Shown piece by piece: positions 19,401 to 26,313 of a stretch of DNA of 64,000 bases. Under the pieces are notes generated by a model. The model worked only from the letters and a program-made list of their open reading frames with translations, made no database searches and was not told the origin of the DNA. The first letter of the stretch is position 1; each line of letters begins with the position of its first letter. The translations under genes were made by a program, and so were the position numbers. This stretch comes from Bradyrhizobium sp. CB2312 (lineage in GTDB: Bacteria > Pseudomonadota > Alphaproteobacteria > Rhizobiales > Xanthobacteraceae), in assembly GCF_029714425.1 (NCBI RefSeq), contig NZ_CP121668.1, positions 6,779,501 to 6,843,500 on the forward strand, read 5' to 3'.

Positions 19401-19841
19401 AGGGGACTCTCGGTGCTTCGCGCTGCCGGAGCCGTGGTGCATACGCCGCACGCGCTCTGCCTTCTCGCCGCGGCTCGCACCAAGATCGGGCATCTGCAGG
19501 AGGGGCAGCATTGCCTCGTCGAGGCTGAGCAGCTCATCGAGACGACCCACGAGCGGTGCGGTGAGGTCGAGCTGCATCGGCTTCGAGGCGATGTGACGAA
19601 TGCGAGAGGCGACCGAGCCGCTGCGGAGCAAAATTATCATCGAGCGCTCGCTGTGGCGGAGCGCCAGAGCGCGAAGACATTTGGGCTACGCGCTGCGACG
19701 AGCCTCGCCTGCCTGTGGCGCGACCAGGGCAAGCGCACGGAGGCTCGCGACCTCCTCGCGCTCGGGTATGGCCGGTTCACCGAAGGCTTCGACACGCCGG
19801 TCCTGCGGGACGCCAAGGCGCTACTCGACCAGCTGGCCTAA
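16500..19841 (+). CDS. SAM domain-class III nucleotide cyclase-AAA/STAND ATPase-TPR regulator
   Basis: This multidomain signalling protein has about 1113 residues. Positions 5-65 form a SAM domain (IAEWLEKLGLGQYAQRFAEN). A class III adenylate/guanylate cyclase domain follows at about 80-260, with metal-binding aspartates in MFADLVGSTALS and RYMGDGVLAYFGYP. A STAND-type ATPase comes next, with Walker A GEPGIGKSRLAE (306-317) and Walker B VLMVFEDVHWID. The C-terminal half is helical repeats of TPR type. Such proteins are expanded in Bradyrhizobium; whether they make cAMP is mostly untested. The start is uncertain: ATGs at 16500 and 16515 both lack a well-spaced ribosome site, and the frame is open back to 16335. 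It has no co-directional partner. Confidence 0.88.
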   Translation: MSVGPMQQIAEWLEKLGLGQYAQRFAENDIDPSVLRDLTDHDLEKIGVSLGHRRKILRAIAELDEVGPRAGPAPRTAAEKRQLTVMFADLVGSTALSTRLDPEDLREIIGAYHRCCAEQIEKSGGFVARYMGDGVLAYFGYPRADEDDAERAVYAGLTLVAAVAGLAVGPETRLRARVGIATGLVVVGDLLEEGASRQHEVVGKAANLASRLQALADPDTVVIDGSTRRLIGGFFEYLALGSVSIKGFSDPVPIWQVIGASAVDSRFEALRVGRTPLLGRAEEIGLLMRLWQEIKRGNGSVVLISGEPGIGKSRLAETALERLSDDPHIRLRRFCSPHHQDTALFPTISQLERAAGFRRDDTDQQRLDKLEALLAEANADLSEAVPLIADLLSVSIGNRYLPLNLNPQKRKEKTLRALLAQLEGLAARRPVLMVFEDVHWIDPTSLDLLDLIVDRVSTLRVLLIITFRPEFVPAWIGRPHVTSISLSRLPRRQRAEMIMRVTGGKALPQEIAERIIDRTDGVPLFIEELTKAVIESGMLTDAGDRFDASGPVPPLAIPTSLQASLLARLDRLAPVREMAQIGATLGRSFSHELISAVAAMPQQQVDGALAQLVRAELIFQRGTPPDAEYTFKHALVQDAAYSTLLRGRRQQIHARVATTLESQFPEIVTAQPQLMANHCAEAGFTEKAVGYRLKAGQQAVARSAMAEAVAQLQRGLELVAKMPEESRPLQHELDLQIALGRALMATHGYSAPVVADTLVRARTLAERFDRPDRLAPLLYFQWGFHMVRAEHELAVSLAEQLETLGQTRKDQTIRLLGHYIHGASCYFRGEFVTARALLELCDGLRNPAARATCAAIAVADPYAASLGHLALTLAFLGYIDQGRARADEALSEARGLDHPFTVAFVLSKVCAVMAAAGLWHDARRHAEELVAVSNEHGFPLWLGLGLLHQGRSLTELGQAQDGLAVLKRGLSVLRAAGAVVHTPHALCLLAAARTKIGHLQEGQHCLVEAEQLIETTHERCGEVELHRLRGDVTNARGDRAAAEQNYHRALAVAERQSAKTFGLRAATSLACLWRDQGKRTEARDLLALGYGRFTEGFDTPVLRDAKALLDQLA

Positions 19842-20308
19842 TGCAGTTCACCTCTTACATGGCTGGATAGCTGCTCGTCGCCACCGGCGCCGAGTGTGAG
19901 GATGGGATGCGATTGCCACCGCATGCGCCCCAATGCCGTCGGAATGTCGGCATCGGGTCACAAGCGGCGGTCGCGGCAAGCAGGGCCCCGGGTCGGGTCT
20001 AGAGCCGATAGCCGACATCGCAATAGCTTCAGCCTTGTTCATCAAGGGCCAGTAGGTGCCATCCGGATCTGCCGGTCCTGTAGGCTGCCTGGTAGCGAGC
20101 CGCTCTATTGAAATTTGGCACGCAAAATTTTCTATGCGAACTCACACGATTTGACTTGCCTCAATGCGCAGCACGCCGAATCGCAGATTATTTCCATGCG
20201 AAAGCGGACAACCGCGCTGGTTGTTACGGTGTAGGCGCCTTCCGCGCCGTGGCTCGCTTCTCAGTGCGCTTTCGATCGCTCGCATGCGGCTCGGGCCGGG
20301 AAGCTCTG
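19842..20308. other. gap with a short decayed repeat copy
   Basis: No convincing gene. Around 19938-19975 the sequence AATGTCGGCATCGGGTCACA followed by AGCGGCGG resembles the start of the dispersed repeat at 12.8 and 29.2 kb. Otherwise nothing recognisable is seen. Confidence 0.4.
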
Positions 20309-20584
20309 ATGTCGGTTGATGCGGATAACCTACAATCAACTGTGCGCTACGCCTTGTTGACGACGCGAGCTACCACTGTTTGTCCATTTCATCCGGATGT
20401 GATCATCCGCGTCGGTGACGATGGCGCCGAGACCCATGCTTATTATCGCGCCCGGAACGTCGCCAAAAGCGATGGCACGTGCTGGGAGCATGACGAACTG
20501 ATAGACGAGATTGCGCGCCAACTTGTGCATGCGGCGGATGGCGAGTGCCCCCGGTGTAGACGTCACCTCCGTCATCGTAACTGA
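20309..20584 (+). CDS. small hypothetical protein with Cys/His pairs
   Basis: This 91-residue protein has a known name in no family I can assign. It has CPFHPDVIIRVGDD in the first third, then HAYYRARNVAKSDGTCWEHD, an amphipathic helix DELIDEIARQLVHAADG and a C-terminal CPRCRRHLRHR. The CPFH, CWEH and CPRC groups could form a zinc site. The ATG at 20309 is preceded by GGGAAG about 8 bases away; the frame is open upstream to 20108 but without coding character. It lies just before a decayed gene on the same strand, and its intact frame suggests it is still functional. Confidence 0.6.
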   Translation: MSVDADNLQSTVRYALLTTRATTVCPFHPDVIIRVGDDGAETHAYYRARNVAKSDGTCWEHDELIDEIARQLVHAADGECPRCRRHLRHRN

Positions 20585-20610
20585 AGGACCCTTCCCAAAC
20601 GCCTGCACAT

Positions 20611-20943
20611 CACTACCGGATCATTTCGAACAGTCCCCCATATGCCAGCGATTTTGCTGTCGCGATTGCGAAGATCTTGGCAGATGCGGAAGGAAGAGCT
20701 TTGGCGCCGGAGGACCTTTGGCGGCTGGTTTACGAGCGCGCCCGCGATCTTCCTGCGACGGTTGACCTCTCTACTGTCAGAGGATGATCCGCAGATACTT
20801 GATGAGCTTCGGTATGTTTCGGCGTTAAGGAATATTTGAAAGAGCATAATTTGGTTCGTCGAACCTACGATCAAGTACCTGATGAGTTCGAGGCTGACGG
20901 GACGAACTTCCCCAAGTTCCTGGCAGGCAAAGCTCTGAACTAG
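20611..20943 (+). pseudogene. frameshifted remnant of an unidentified gene
   Basis: Two plus-strand segments look like one protein broken by frameshift and deletion. The first (20611 to about 20787) reads HYRIISNSPPYASDFAVAIA, then KILADAEGRALAPEDLWRLV and YERARDLPATVDLSTVRG before a stop. The second resumes in other frames near 20795 with ILDELRYVSA, then VKEYLKEHNLVRRTYDQVPD and EFEADGTNFPKFLAGKALN, ending at the TAG at 20941. Both segments have protein-like composition. The opposite-strand 195-codon frame here is judged a shadow. The family was not recognised. Confidence 0.5.
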
Positions 20944-21248
20944 CAAGCTCGCATGCTCGATAAAGGCCGATAGATACCACGTCCCTTGGTTTGTCGCCCT
21001 TGGGCGGCCGACGAGCACGCGAGTCTCACGATAGAAGGCCGCGAGATAGGATCCATAGCTGACAAACCTTTGTTGCGGTATTCCAGGAACGGCAGAAAGA
21101 GGAGCGCAAAGCCACGTCGGACTGAATAACTTTAGCGCGGTGTCCCTTAAGGCCAACAACTAAAAATAGTATACTATCTTAAGGTGGCGGAACCACAAAA
21201 ACAGTTCCACGTTGTAGTGAGTCTAGTCATCACTCCGGGGAGCCTAAA

Positions 21249-21698
21249 ATGCGGGCGACAACGTACGTCGCGCGTCGGATCGCGGCCCTGCTGGGCTACG
21301 CCAAGTCCACGGTGATCGAGCGATCGAGAAGGCTGGTTAGACGACGCTCTGCTAGTAAGACGGCGCTCGACCGGGAAGCCGTCGCGGAGCTTATTAGCCT
21401 CACCGACAACTTGCTCCGGCAGTACGGCCGAGACGTCGAAGGGAACGATAAAGTCACCCGGTGCTTCGCTACCGACGAATTCTTCGTCTCTACGTACACG
21501 GTCGAACCGGGCCTCGCTCGCTACCAAATTTCGCAGCACGCTGACGGTGAGTATAGATCTCAAGTGTTTGTCGCGACGTGGCACTGCACTTCGGGCACAC
21601 CAGACCTGCAACTCTACCGTGACGGACCTTGGCGAAGGCGATTTCGGAGTTTCGCTGACGACTCATTGGCCCCGGCTCCACCACGGCTTCTACATTGA
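21249..21698 (+). CDS. hypothetical protein with helix-turn-helix-like N-terminus, possibly frameshifted at the end
   Basis: The 149-residue frame starts at an ATG with GGGGAG 6-9 bases upstream. The N-terminus (RRIAALLGYAKSTVIERSRR) has the look of a DNA-binding or membrane-proximal helix pair and is rich in arginine. The middle (VTRCFATDEFFVSTYTVEPG) is protein-like. The last 15 residues are proline- and arginine-rich and do not look natural, while the next frame continues with a plausible stretch (DFGVSLTTHWPRLHHGFYID). A frameshift near 21620 is therefore possible. It is flanked on both sides by gene remnants, so the locus may be decaying. Function is unknown. Confidence 0.4.
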   Translation: MRATTYVARRIAALLGYAKSTVIERSRRLVRRRSASKTALDREAVAELISLTDNLLRQYGRDVEGNDKVTRCFATDEFFVSTYTVEPGLARYQISQHADGEYRSQVFVATWHCTSGTPDLQLYRDGPWRRRFRSFADDSLAPAPPRLLH

Positions 21699-21977
21699 TA
21701 GCGCAAGGGCCCTGATCTCGTTTCACCCCGCCTTGAGCCGACTGCATCTACTCCCCGCAATATCACGCGGCCGTAGAGTAGGCTACGACCTCAACCAGCG
21801 CGTGTATAACTCCAAGGGCGAGCAGGGAGAGTCTGCTTCAGGTCATTCGCGCCTGGTTCAGCCAGCGGCAATTCCGGGCACAGTCCGCTATGTCGCCGAA
21901 AGCGGAAGTAAATTCAGAACATTGGCAGCAAGGCTATAAGTCATGAGGGTTGATGGCGGAGCCCAGGACGTGATTCA

Positions 21978-22151
21978 AGCTCCTTTACAGCCCATCAGCT
22001 CGGCGTCGGCCTGATGGCCTTTGCCGCTGGCGTCAGCAGAGATGCGCTGGGGACTTATGTGCCGGCGCTTCTTCTTGCCGGAATCCTCTGCCTGTCGGCT
22101 GCCGCGGCCTTTGCACTGGTGAAACGTCCCGCAGTGGCTGCTCCTGCATGA
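21978..22151 (+). pseudogene. C-terminal remnant of an MFS transporter
   Basis: The frame ending at TGA 22149-22151 reads SSFTAHQLGVGLMAFAAGVS, then RDALGTYVPALLLAGILCLS and AAAAFALVKRPAVAAPA. This is a typical last-helix ending of a major facilitator protein. Nothing upstream in any frame continues the family, so only about 57 codons remain. It is convergent with bioB. Confidence 0.6.
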
Positions 22152-22207
22152 CGGGCCGCTCGCAGAGGAAGGCCACCGGTTTTCGGCGGCCTTCCAGAAC
22201 GATCCCC

Positions 22208-23212
22208 TCACAGCGCCTCCAGCCCGAGCCGGCCAAACAACTTGCGATCGGCTTCGTCCTGCGGATTGCCTGCCGTGAGCAGCGTGTCGCCGACGAAGAT
22301 CGAGTTTGCGCCGGCAAAGAAGCACAGCGCCTGCATCTCGTCGGTCATGGCCGACCGGCCGGCCGAGAGTCGCACGAAGGAGGCCGGCATCATGATGCGC
22401 GCCAGCGCGACGATGCGCACGAACTCGATCGGACCGATCGGCGGCGCTTTCGCCAGCGGCGTTCCCGGAATCGGGATCAGCATGTTGATCGGTACGCTCT
22501 CCGGCGCTTCCGGGAGGTTGGCGAGCGTGACCAGCATGTCGACGCGGTCCTGCTCGCTCTCACCCATGCCGAGGATGCCGCCGCAGCACACTTTCATGCC
22601 GGCCTCGCGGACATGCTCCAGCGTATCGAGACGATCGGCGAATGTGCGGGTGGAGATGACGCTCGGATAATAACGCTCCGAGGTATCGATATTGTGATTG
22701 TAGTAATCGAGCCCGGCCGCGCTGAGCCGGTCGGCCTGATCGCGGTCGAGCATGCCGAGCGTCATGCAGGTCTCGAGCCCGAGCTGCTTCACGGCGCCGA
22801 CGACCTCGACGATCGCATCCATGTCGCGCGGCTTCGGGTTACGCCAGGCCGCCCCCATGCAATACCGCGTCGCGCCGCTCGCCTTGGCCTTGCGGGCCTC
22901 GGCCACGATCTTCTCGACCTCCATCAGCTTGGTGGCCGCTACGCTTGTGGCGTGATGCGACGACTGGCTGCAATAGCCGCAGTCCTCCGGGCAACCGCCG
23001 GTCTTGATGTTCAAGAGCCGGCTCAACTGCACGCGATTGGGGTCAAAATGCTCGCGATGGACGGATTGCGCACGAAACAGCAGATCGTTGAAGGGAAGCT
23101 GGTAGACCGCCCAGGCATCCGCGCTGGTCCAGCTTTGCGTCGCTTCCTGAGCTCCTTGGGATTCTTCCAGTCGGGAGATTTTTTTGATCTCCCCTTCGTT
23201 CGCGCCGAGCAT
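22208..23212 (-). CDS. bioB: biotin synthase
   Basis: This radical SAM enzyme inserts sulfur into dethiobiotin in the last step of biotin synthesis. The 4Fe-4S motif [11 protein letters not shown] is present, as are the further cysteines of the 2Fe-2S site (RYCMGAAWR, and CMTLGML), the [13 protein letters not shown] segment and the C-terminal [20 protein letters not shown] with the conserved Arg of the cluster. The length of 334 residues fits the family. The ATG at 23212 is chosen because AGGAGGTG lies 6 bases upstream; an ATG at 23230 is in frame but has no such site. No other bio genes are nearby, so it stands alone. Confidence 0.97.
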   Translation of the reverse strand: MLGANEGEIKKISRLEESQGAQEATQSWTSADAWAVYQLPFNDLLFRAQSVHREHFDPNRVQLSRLLNIKTGGCPEDCGYCSQSSHHATSVAATKLMEVEKIVAEARKAKASGATRYCMGAAWRNPKPRDMDAIVEVVGAVKQLGLETCMTLGMLDRDQADRLSAAGLDYYNHNIDTSERYYPSVISTRTFADRLDTLEHVREAGMKVCCGGILGMGESEQDRVDMLVTLANLPEAPESVPINMLIPIPGTPLAKAPPIGPIEFVRIVALARIMMPASFVRLSAGRSAMTDEMQALCFFAGANSIFVGDTLLTAGNPQDEADRKLFGRLGLEAL

Positions 23213-23561
23213 TCGCACACCTCCTGACAATGCGGCGGGACCATCGTGAACTTCGCGCCAGCCGCAGGGTCGATTTCAAGTGCAGTGGAACTGTCAGCGG
23301 AATCGGACCGGAGTGTGGCGACTTGATTTTGAGTGCCCACGGTGTCAGCGCGCTTTGGCCCGCTGAGCAACCGGGACGCGATCGATGCCGAATTGAGGCC
23401 GGCTAAGGAACAGACGAGATCCCTCCCCGTTATTCCCTACACGCCCGTGGAATCGCAGGCGGCCATCCGACGATGACAAAGTCGATCGCTACCAGCCTGC
23501 GGGCTGGAAACGCCAGATCCGGCGCATCGAGATCGCGCCTGTCCACCCAATCGAGGTCAAG
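23213..23561. other. intergenic gap upstream of bioB
   Basis: This presumably holds the bioB promoter on the minus strand. No palindrome of BioR type (TTATMKATAA-like) was recognised, and no coding frame is supported. Confidence 0.4.
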
Positions 23562-23744
23562 ATGATGAGAGATCATCCCGCGTCCCGGGCTCTGCGGGAG
23601 GCCCATAAAGCGTTCAAGCCGGTCGAAACGAAGAAGCCGATGACCGACTACGCGAAGGCGCAACAATCCCTTCACGAAAATCGCGAGCGCCTGAAAGCAG
23701 AACGACTGGCCCGAGAGGCCAAGCAGGGAAACCGCCCCAGATAG
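23562..23744 (+). CDS. small charged hypothetical protein
   Basis: This 60-residue basic protein is highly charged and helical (SRALREAHKAFKPVETKKPM, then TDYAKAQQSLHENRERLKAE and RLAREAK). The pattern TDYAKxQ...NRERLKAERLAREA is one I associate with small uncharacterised Bradyrhizobium proteins, but no function is known. The ATG at 23562 is preceded by GAGG about 6 bases away. An internal ATG (residue 27, MTDYAK) is a possible shorter start. It lies 4 bp before the DUF6894-like gene, so the two are probably one transcript. Confidence 0.65.
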   Translation: MMRDHPASRALREAHKAFKPVETKKPMTDYAKAQQSLHENRERLKAERLAREAKQGNRPR

Positions 23745-23748
23745 GGAA

Positions 23749-23982
23749 ATGCTGGTGCCGCATTATTACTTCGACGTCAGGGACGGCAACGCACTTTCTG
23801 TGGACGAAGAGGGACTGACCCTGACGAACCAGAGGGCCGCCGAGATCGAGGCCGCGCTGTCACTTGCCGATACCGCAAAGGACCTTGCGCCGTCCGCGAC
23901 CGGATGCGGTCTGGCCATCGAGGTGCGCGATGCCGACGGTCCGATCTTTCGCGCGGCATTCTCGTCGCCTAAAGCGCGGTGA
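23749..23982 (+). CDS. DUF6894-like small protein
   Basis: The 77 residues start with MLVPHYYFDVRDGNALSVDE, followed by EGLTLTNQRAAEIEAALSLA. This Y-Y/F-FD-x-R-DG...D-x-EG build with a following alanine-rich helix is the DUF6894 pattern, a small protein family abundant in Rhizobiales with no known function. The start ATG follows AGGGAA at about 6 bases. It is separated from the preceding small gene by only 4 bp. A dispersed palindromic repeat follows 39 bp after the stop. Confidence 0.75.
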   Translation: MLVPHYYFDVRDGNALSVDEEGLTLTNQRAAEIEAALSLADTAKDLAPSATGCGLAIEVRDADGPIFRAAFSSPKAR

Positions 23983-24020
23983 GATCGGATGAATCGTCAT
24001 CGCGCTTGAGGTCGTTGTTT

Positions 24021-24069
24021 GAGCATGATCTTTTTCGGAAAGCCGCTGCGCATTATTCCGGATCATGCT
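24021..24069. repeat. palindromic repeat, GAGCATGATC family, copy 1
   Basis: GAGCATGATC at one end and GATCATGCT at the other pair, with inner TTTTTCGGAAA and TTCCG. The same element occurs at 40999-41048 as GAGCATGATCCGG ... GATCATGCTC. It is a dispersed intergenic palindrome. Confidence 0.7.
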
Positions 24070-24070
24070 T

Positions 24071-24295
24071 TTAGAGCATCGAGAGAACGACGACACCGTC
24101 TTCAAGCTCGCCTGACTCAAGGCGCGCCCGTGCGATACGCTCAAACTCCGTCCGGTACTTCTGAAGATAGCTGAAGGCCTGCTTCTGCGTCTGAAATGTC
24201 ATCGCGAGACGGCACATCTGTCGGCCGGCGCCGAGTGCGAGAAAGAAGGTGATTGTGCCGCCGCCATCCGGCTTGGTCCTAGGCACGAACCGCAC
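24071..24295 (-). CDS. small hypothetical protein
   Basis: This 74-residue protein has a beta-rich start (GGTITFFLALGAGRQMCRLA), then a helix rich in aromatic and charged residues (TQKQAFSYLQKYRTEFERIA), and a C-terminal ESGELEDGVVVLSML. The FERIARxxxESGELEDGVVVLxM ending resembles a set of short Bradyrhizobium proteins of unknown function. The stop abuts the palindromic repeat, which could serve as its transcription end. No partner gene is evident. The start codon is the only available ATG and lacks a strong ribosome site. Confidence 0.55.
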   Translation of the reverse strand: MRFVPRTKPDGGGTITFFLALGAGRQMCRLAMTFQTQKQAFSYLQKYRTEFERIARARLESGELEDGVVVLSML

Positions 24296-24337
24296 TCATC
24301 GGCATGTCGAGCCCTCTCATCGCGCTGTTGAAATCGG

Positions 24338-24604
24338 CTATCGCGACAGCTTTGTCTTGCGCTTCTTCAATGCGGGTGCCGGCGACGACGATGCACGCAG
24401 ATCTCCGTCGGCCGCGTCCCTGGCCTCGCGCAGCTCACGAAGCCGCGCCATGTTGTTGCGGACATCGATCGTCCGCCTTTCGGCATCCGCCATCGCCTGC
24501 GCGCCTTCTTCGGCGGCCAGGCGGCGACGCTCGGACCGCGCGATGGACTCTAAGGACGGTTCGGCCGATTTCTTCGCGCTCATTTCTTGGCGCTCATCTT
24601 TCAT
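24338..24604 (-). CDS. small coiled-coil hypothetical protein
   Basis: The protein has about 88 residues, is very charged and almost entirely helical: ESIARSERRRLAAEEGAQAM, then ADAERRTIDVRNNMARLREL, ending in a basic tail (PALKKRKTKLSR). It looks like a short coiled coil. Two in-frame ATGs, at 24604 and 24583, lie close together and neither is clearly best; the longer frame to 24697 has no coding character. It reads in the same direction as the cold-shock gene upstream, whose stop is 90 bp away, so it could be transcribed with it. Function is unknown. Confidence 0.5.
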   Translation of the reverse strand: MKDERQEMSAKKSAEPSLESIARSERRRLAAEEGAQAMADAERRTIDVRNNMARLRELREARDAADGDLRASSSPAPALKKRKTKLSR

Positions 24605-24693
24605 CCTCTTCGGCAACGGACAAAACCCGCTCGACCCGAGATCGAGCGGGCCGCGTGCCGTTTCAGTACATCCGTGAAACGGCGTAGGAGAAC

Positions 24694-24903
24694 TCAAGCC
24701 AGCGAGAGATTCTCAGCGCTGACCTTGCCACGCATCTTGTCGGTCTTGGTCTCGAAGTTGACCTTCTGGCCCTCAGCGAGCCCTGCAAGACCGGCCCGTT
24801 CGACTGCGCTGACATGAACGAACACATCGTTGCCGCCGTCGTCGGGCTGAATGAATCCAAAGCCCTTCTGGCCGTTGAACCACTTCACAGTACCTGTTGC
24901 CAT
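24694..24903 (-). CDS. cspA: cold-shock protein
   Basis: This single cold-shock domain of 69 residues carries both RNA-binding motifs: RNP1 KGFGFIQPD and RNP2 VFVHVSAVE. It opens with the typical [12 protein letters not shown]. Such proteins bind single-stranded nucleic acid, melt RNA structure and act in stress or cold adaptation. The ATG at 24903 has GGAGAAG about 2-5 bases upstream; the in-frame ATG at 24924 is rejected. It is divergent from an S21-like ribosomal protein gene 341 bp away, a pairing also seen in related genomes as I recall. The long leader would fit the usual post-transcriptional control of csp genes. Confidence 0.95.
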   Translation of the reverse strand: MATGTVKWFNGQKGFGFIQPDDGGNDVFVHVSAVERAGLAGLAEGQKVNFETKTDKMRGKVSAENLSLA

Positions 24904-25244
24904 ACTTCTTCTCCAAAAGCGCATAGACGCGCATTCCGCGTGACGCTCACGCAGATCGATTCAATTCGTCGATGTCTCTGGAAAAAGGAGCCCGCGGGCG
25001 CATTCAACAAGGCACAGCGGCTGAACGACAAACTGAGGGTATACCTCGCCCTTCGCATTAGCAAGGCTTCGGGCAGATTTAATCGCGCCGGTGGGCTTCC
25101 GTGGAACCTTTGCCCGTTTGGAGACTCAGACCTGAAGACATCTCGTGTGAGCGGCGAGATCTTCGCGAGATCCAATCATCCCTGCGCACGCGGCTGTCGC
25201 GCAGTCGTGGTCGACCAAGGCAGCCTCAATACAGGGAGCCGCCG

Positions 25245-25547
25245 ATGCAGGTTTTCGTTCGCGACAACAATGTCGATCAAGCACTGCGCATATTGAAGAA
25301 GAAGATGCAGCGTGAAGGCCTCTTCAAGGAGATGCGTCGCGCGCGATTCTACGAGAAGCCGTCGGCCGCGACAGCGCGACGAAAATCCGACGCCGTGCGG
25401 CGCCTGCTAAAGCTCGCGCGGAAGCAGGCCATTCGCGACGGATTGATCGTGGTCAAGCCAAAAAAGTCGGTCGCAGCCGGCAACAAACGGGGCGCCGGCC
25501 TATCGAGCGTGCCATCGGGGCGGACTATGGAAGCAGCCCTGAGGTAG
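25245..25547 (+). CDS. rpsU: 30S ribosomal protein S21 (divergent paralogue)
   Basis: The first 40 residues are classical S21 ([20 protein letters not shown], then [12 protein letters not shown]). The rest is a basic helix ([20 protein letters not shown]) with a C-terminal extension to 100 residues. S21 sits on the platform of the 30S subunit and helps base-pairing to the Shine-Dalgarno sequence. Compared with the usual Bradyrhizobium S21, several core positions differ ([13 protein letters not shown] instead of a KLRxHYEKPS-type segment), so this is probably an accessory copy. The ATG at 25245 follows AGGGAG. Upstream sits the divergent cold-shock gene. Confidence 0.9.
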   Translation: MQVFVRDNNVDQALRILKKKMQREGLFKEMRRARFYEKPSAATARRKSDAVRRLLKLARKQAIRDGLIVVKPKKSVAAGNKRGAGLSSVPSGRTMEAALR

Positions 25548-25715
25548 TTTGCGAGCAACCCAGGCTTGGCAGATTCCGCGTGAACAAAGTCCCTTTATGG
25601 ACATACATGCTGCGGATCTATGGTATGGTTCGTGATCACCGCCCGGCCCGTGGCTTCTATCGGTGATGAGAACGCCGATTGCGCTCCCGCCCTGTCCGAA
25701 CTAGGGAGCTTCGCC

Positions 25716-25913
25716 ATGAAACGCGGTCACTTCGAACAAACCCGATCTCTCAGAGAGCGGCTCGTCGACGAAATCAATTGCCTACGCGAAGAGGCGCGCC
25801 TGCTTCCTCCAAGCCATCGCCGCGAGATGTTGCTCCGCAGGGCGCAACAGGACGAAACAGCCATGCAGATCGATGCGTGGCTCAGCTCTCCCGGTCTGAG
25901 AGCGCCGACATAA
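25716..25913 (+). CDS. small helical hypothetical protein
   Basis: This 65-residue protein consists of one long helix pair (RSLRERLVDEINCLREEARL) and a conserved-looking end (REMLLRRAQQDETAMQIDAW, then LSSPGLRAP). The PP...R-xx-LLRRARQ-x-ETA...WLSSPGLxxP build recurs in short Bradyrhizobium proteins of unknown role. The ATG at 25716 has GGGAG about nine bases upstream; the longer frame from 25620 is unlikely. It is immediately followed by a related-looking small gene that carries a stop codon. Confidence 0.65.
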   Translation: MKRGHFEQTRSLRERLVDEINCLREEARLLPPSHRREMLLRRAQQDETAMQIDAWLSSPGLRAPT

Positions 25914-25915
25914 CG

Positions 25916-26074
25916 CTGCGATATCACGCTTATCTCGTCGGGCCGAACGGCATCCTCCAGTCCGCCGAGGCCTTCGAGGCAGCCTCCAATGCCGCCGCGT
26001 TCGTCGATGCGCAGCAGTTCGCGTTGCGCGGCAATGTCGAGGTGTAGCACCTCGGCCGGAAGATCGCGCGACTG
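25916..26074 (+). pseudogene. small gene interrupted by an in-frame TAG
   Basis: The frame reads LRYHAYLVGPNGILQSAEAF, then EAASNAAAFVDAQQFALRGN and VEV, meets TAG at 26045-26047, and continues in the same frame with HLGRKIARL. In similar short rhizobial proteins the end reads like VELWxLGRxIARL, so the TAG stands where TGG (Trp) is expected. No clear start codon is seen; the frame begins inside or just after the preceding gene. A single G-to-A change explains the break. Confidence 0.5.
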
Positions 26075-26313
26075 AGGGCGACACTCGTCGAAGGCGCAGG
26101 CAAGATCTCCATCGAGCGTGCTTCACGTCGCATCGATCTCAGCCGAGGTCTGCAAAATGATTGCCCTCCTCAAGCCGGCATCACGCAAGCAGACCCGGTG
26201 AAACGCGCTTCCTCTCTCCGGAGCGGGCTGCTCGCTTTCCTTGATCGCGCGTATCCATCTTGTAACCGCAATTCCCGCGCAGATTGTGTCCTTAATTGCC
26301 GAAGGATACCCCA

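Noticed and set aside
20572..21159. 195-codon minus-strand gene
   Set aside because: The plus strand carries two protein-like segments broken by frameshifts; the minus frame is Ser/Arg-rich with no ribosome site.
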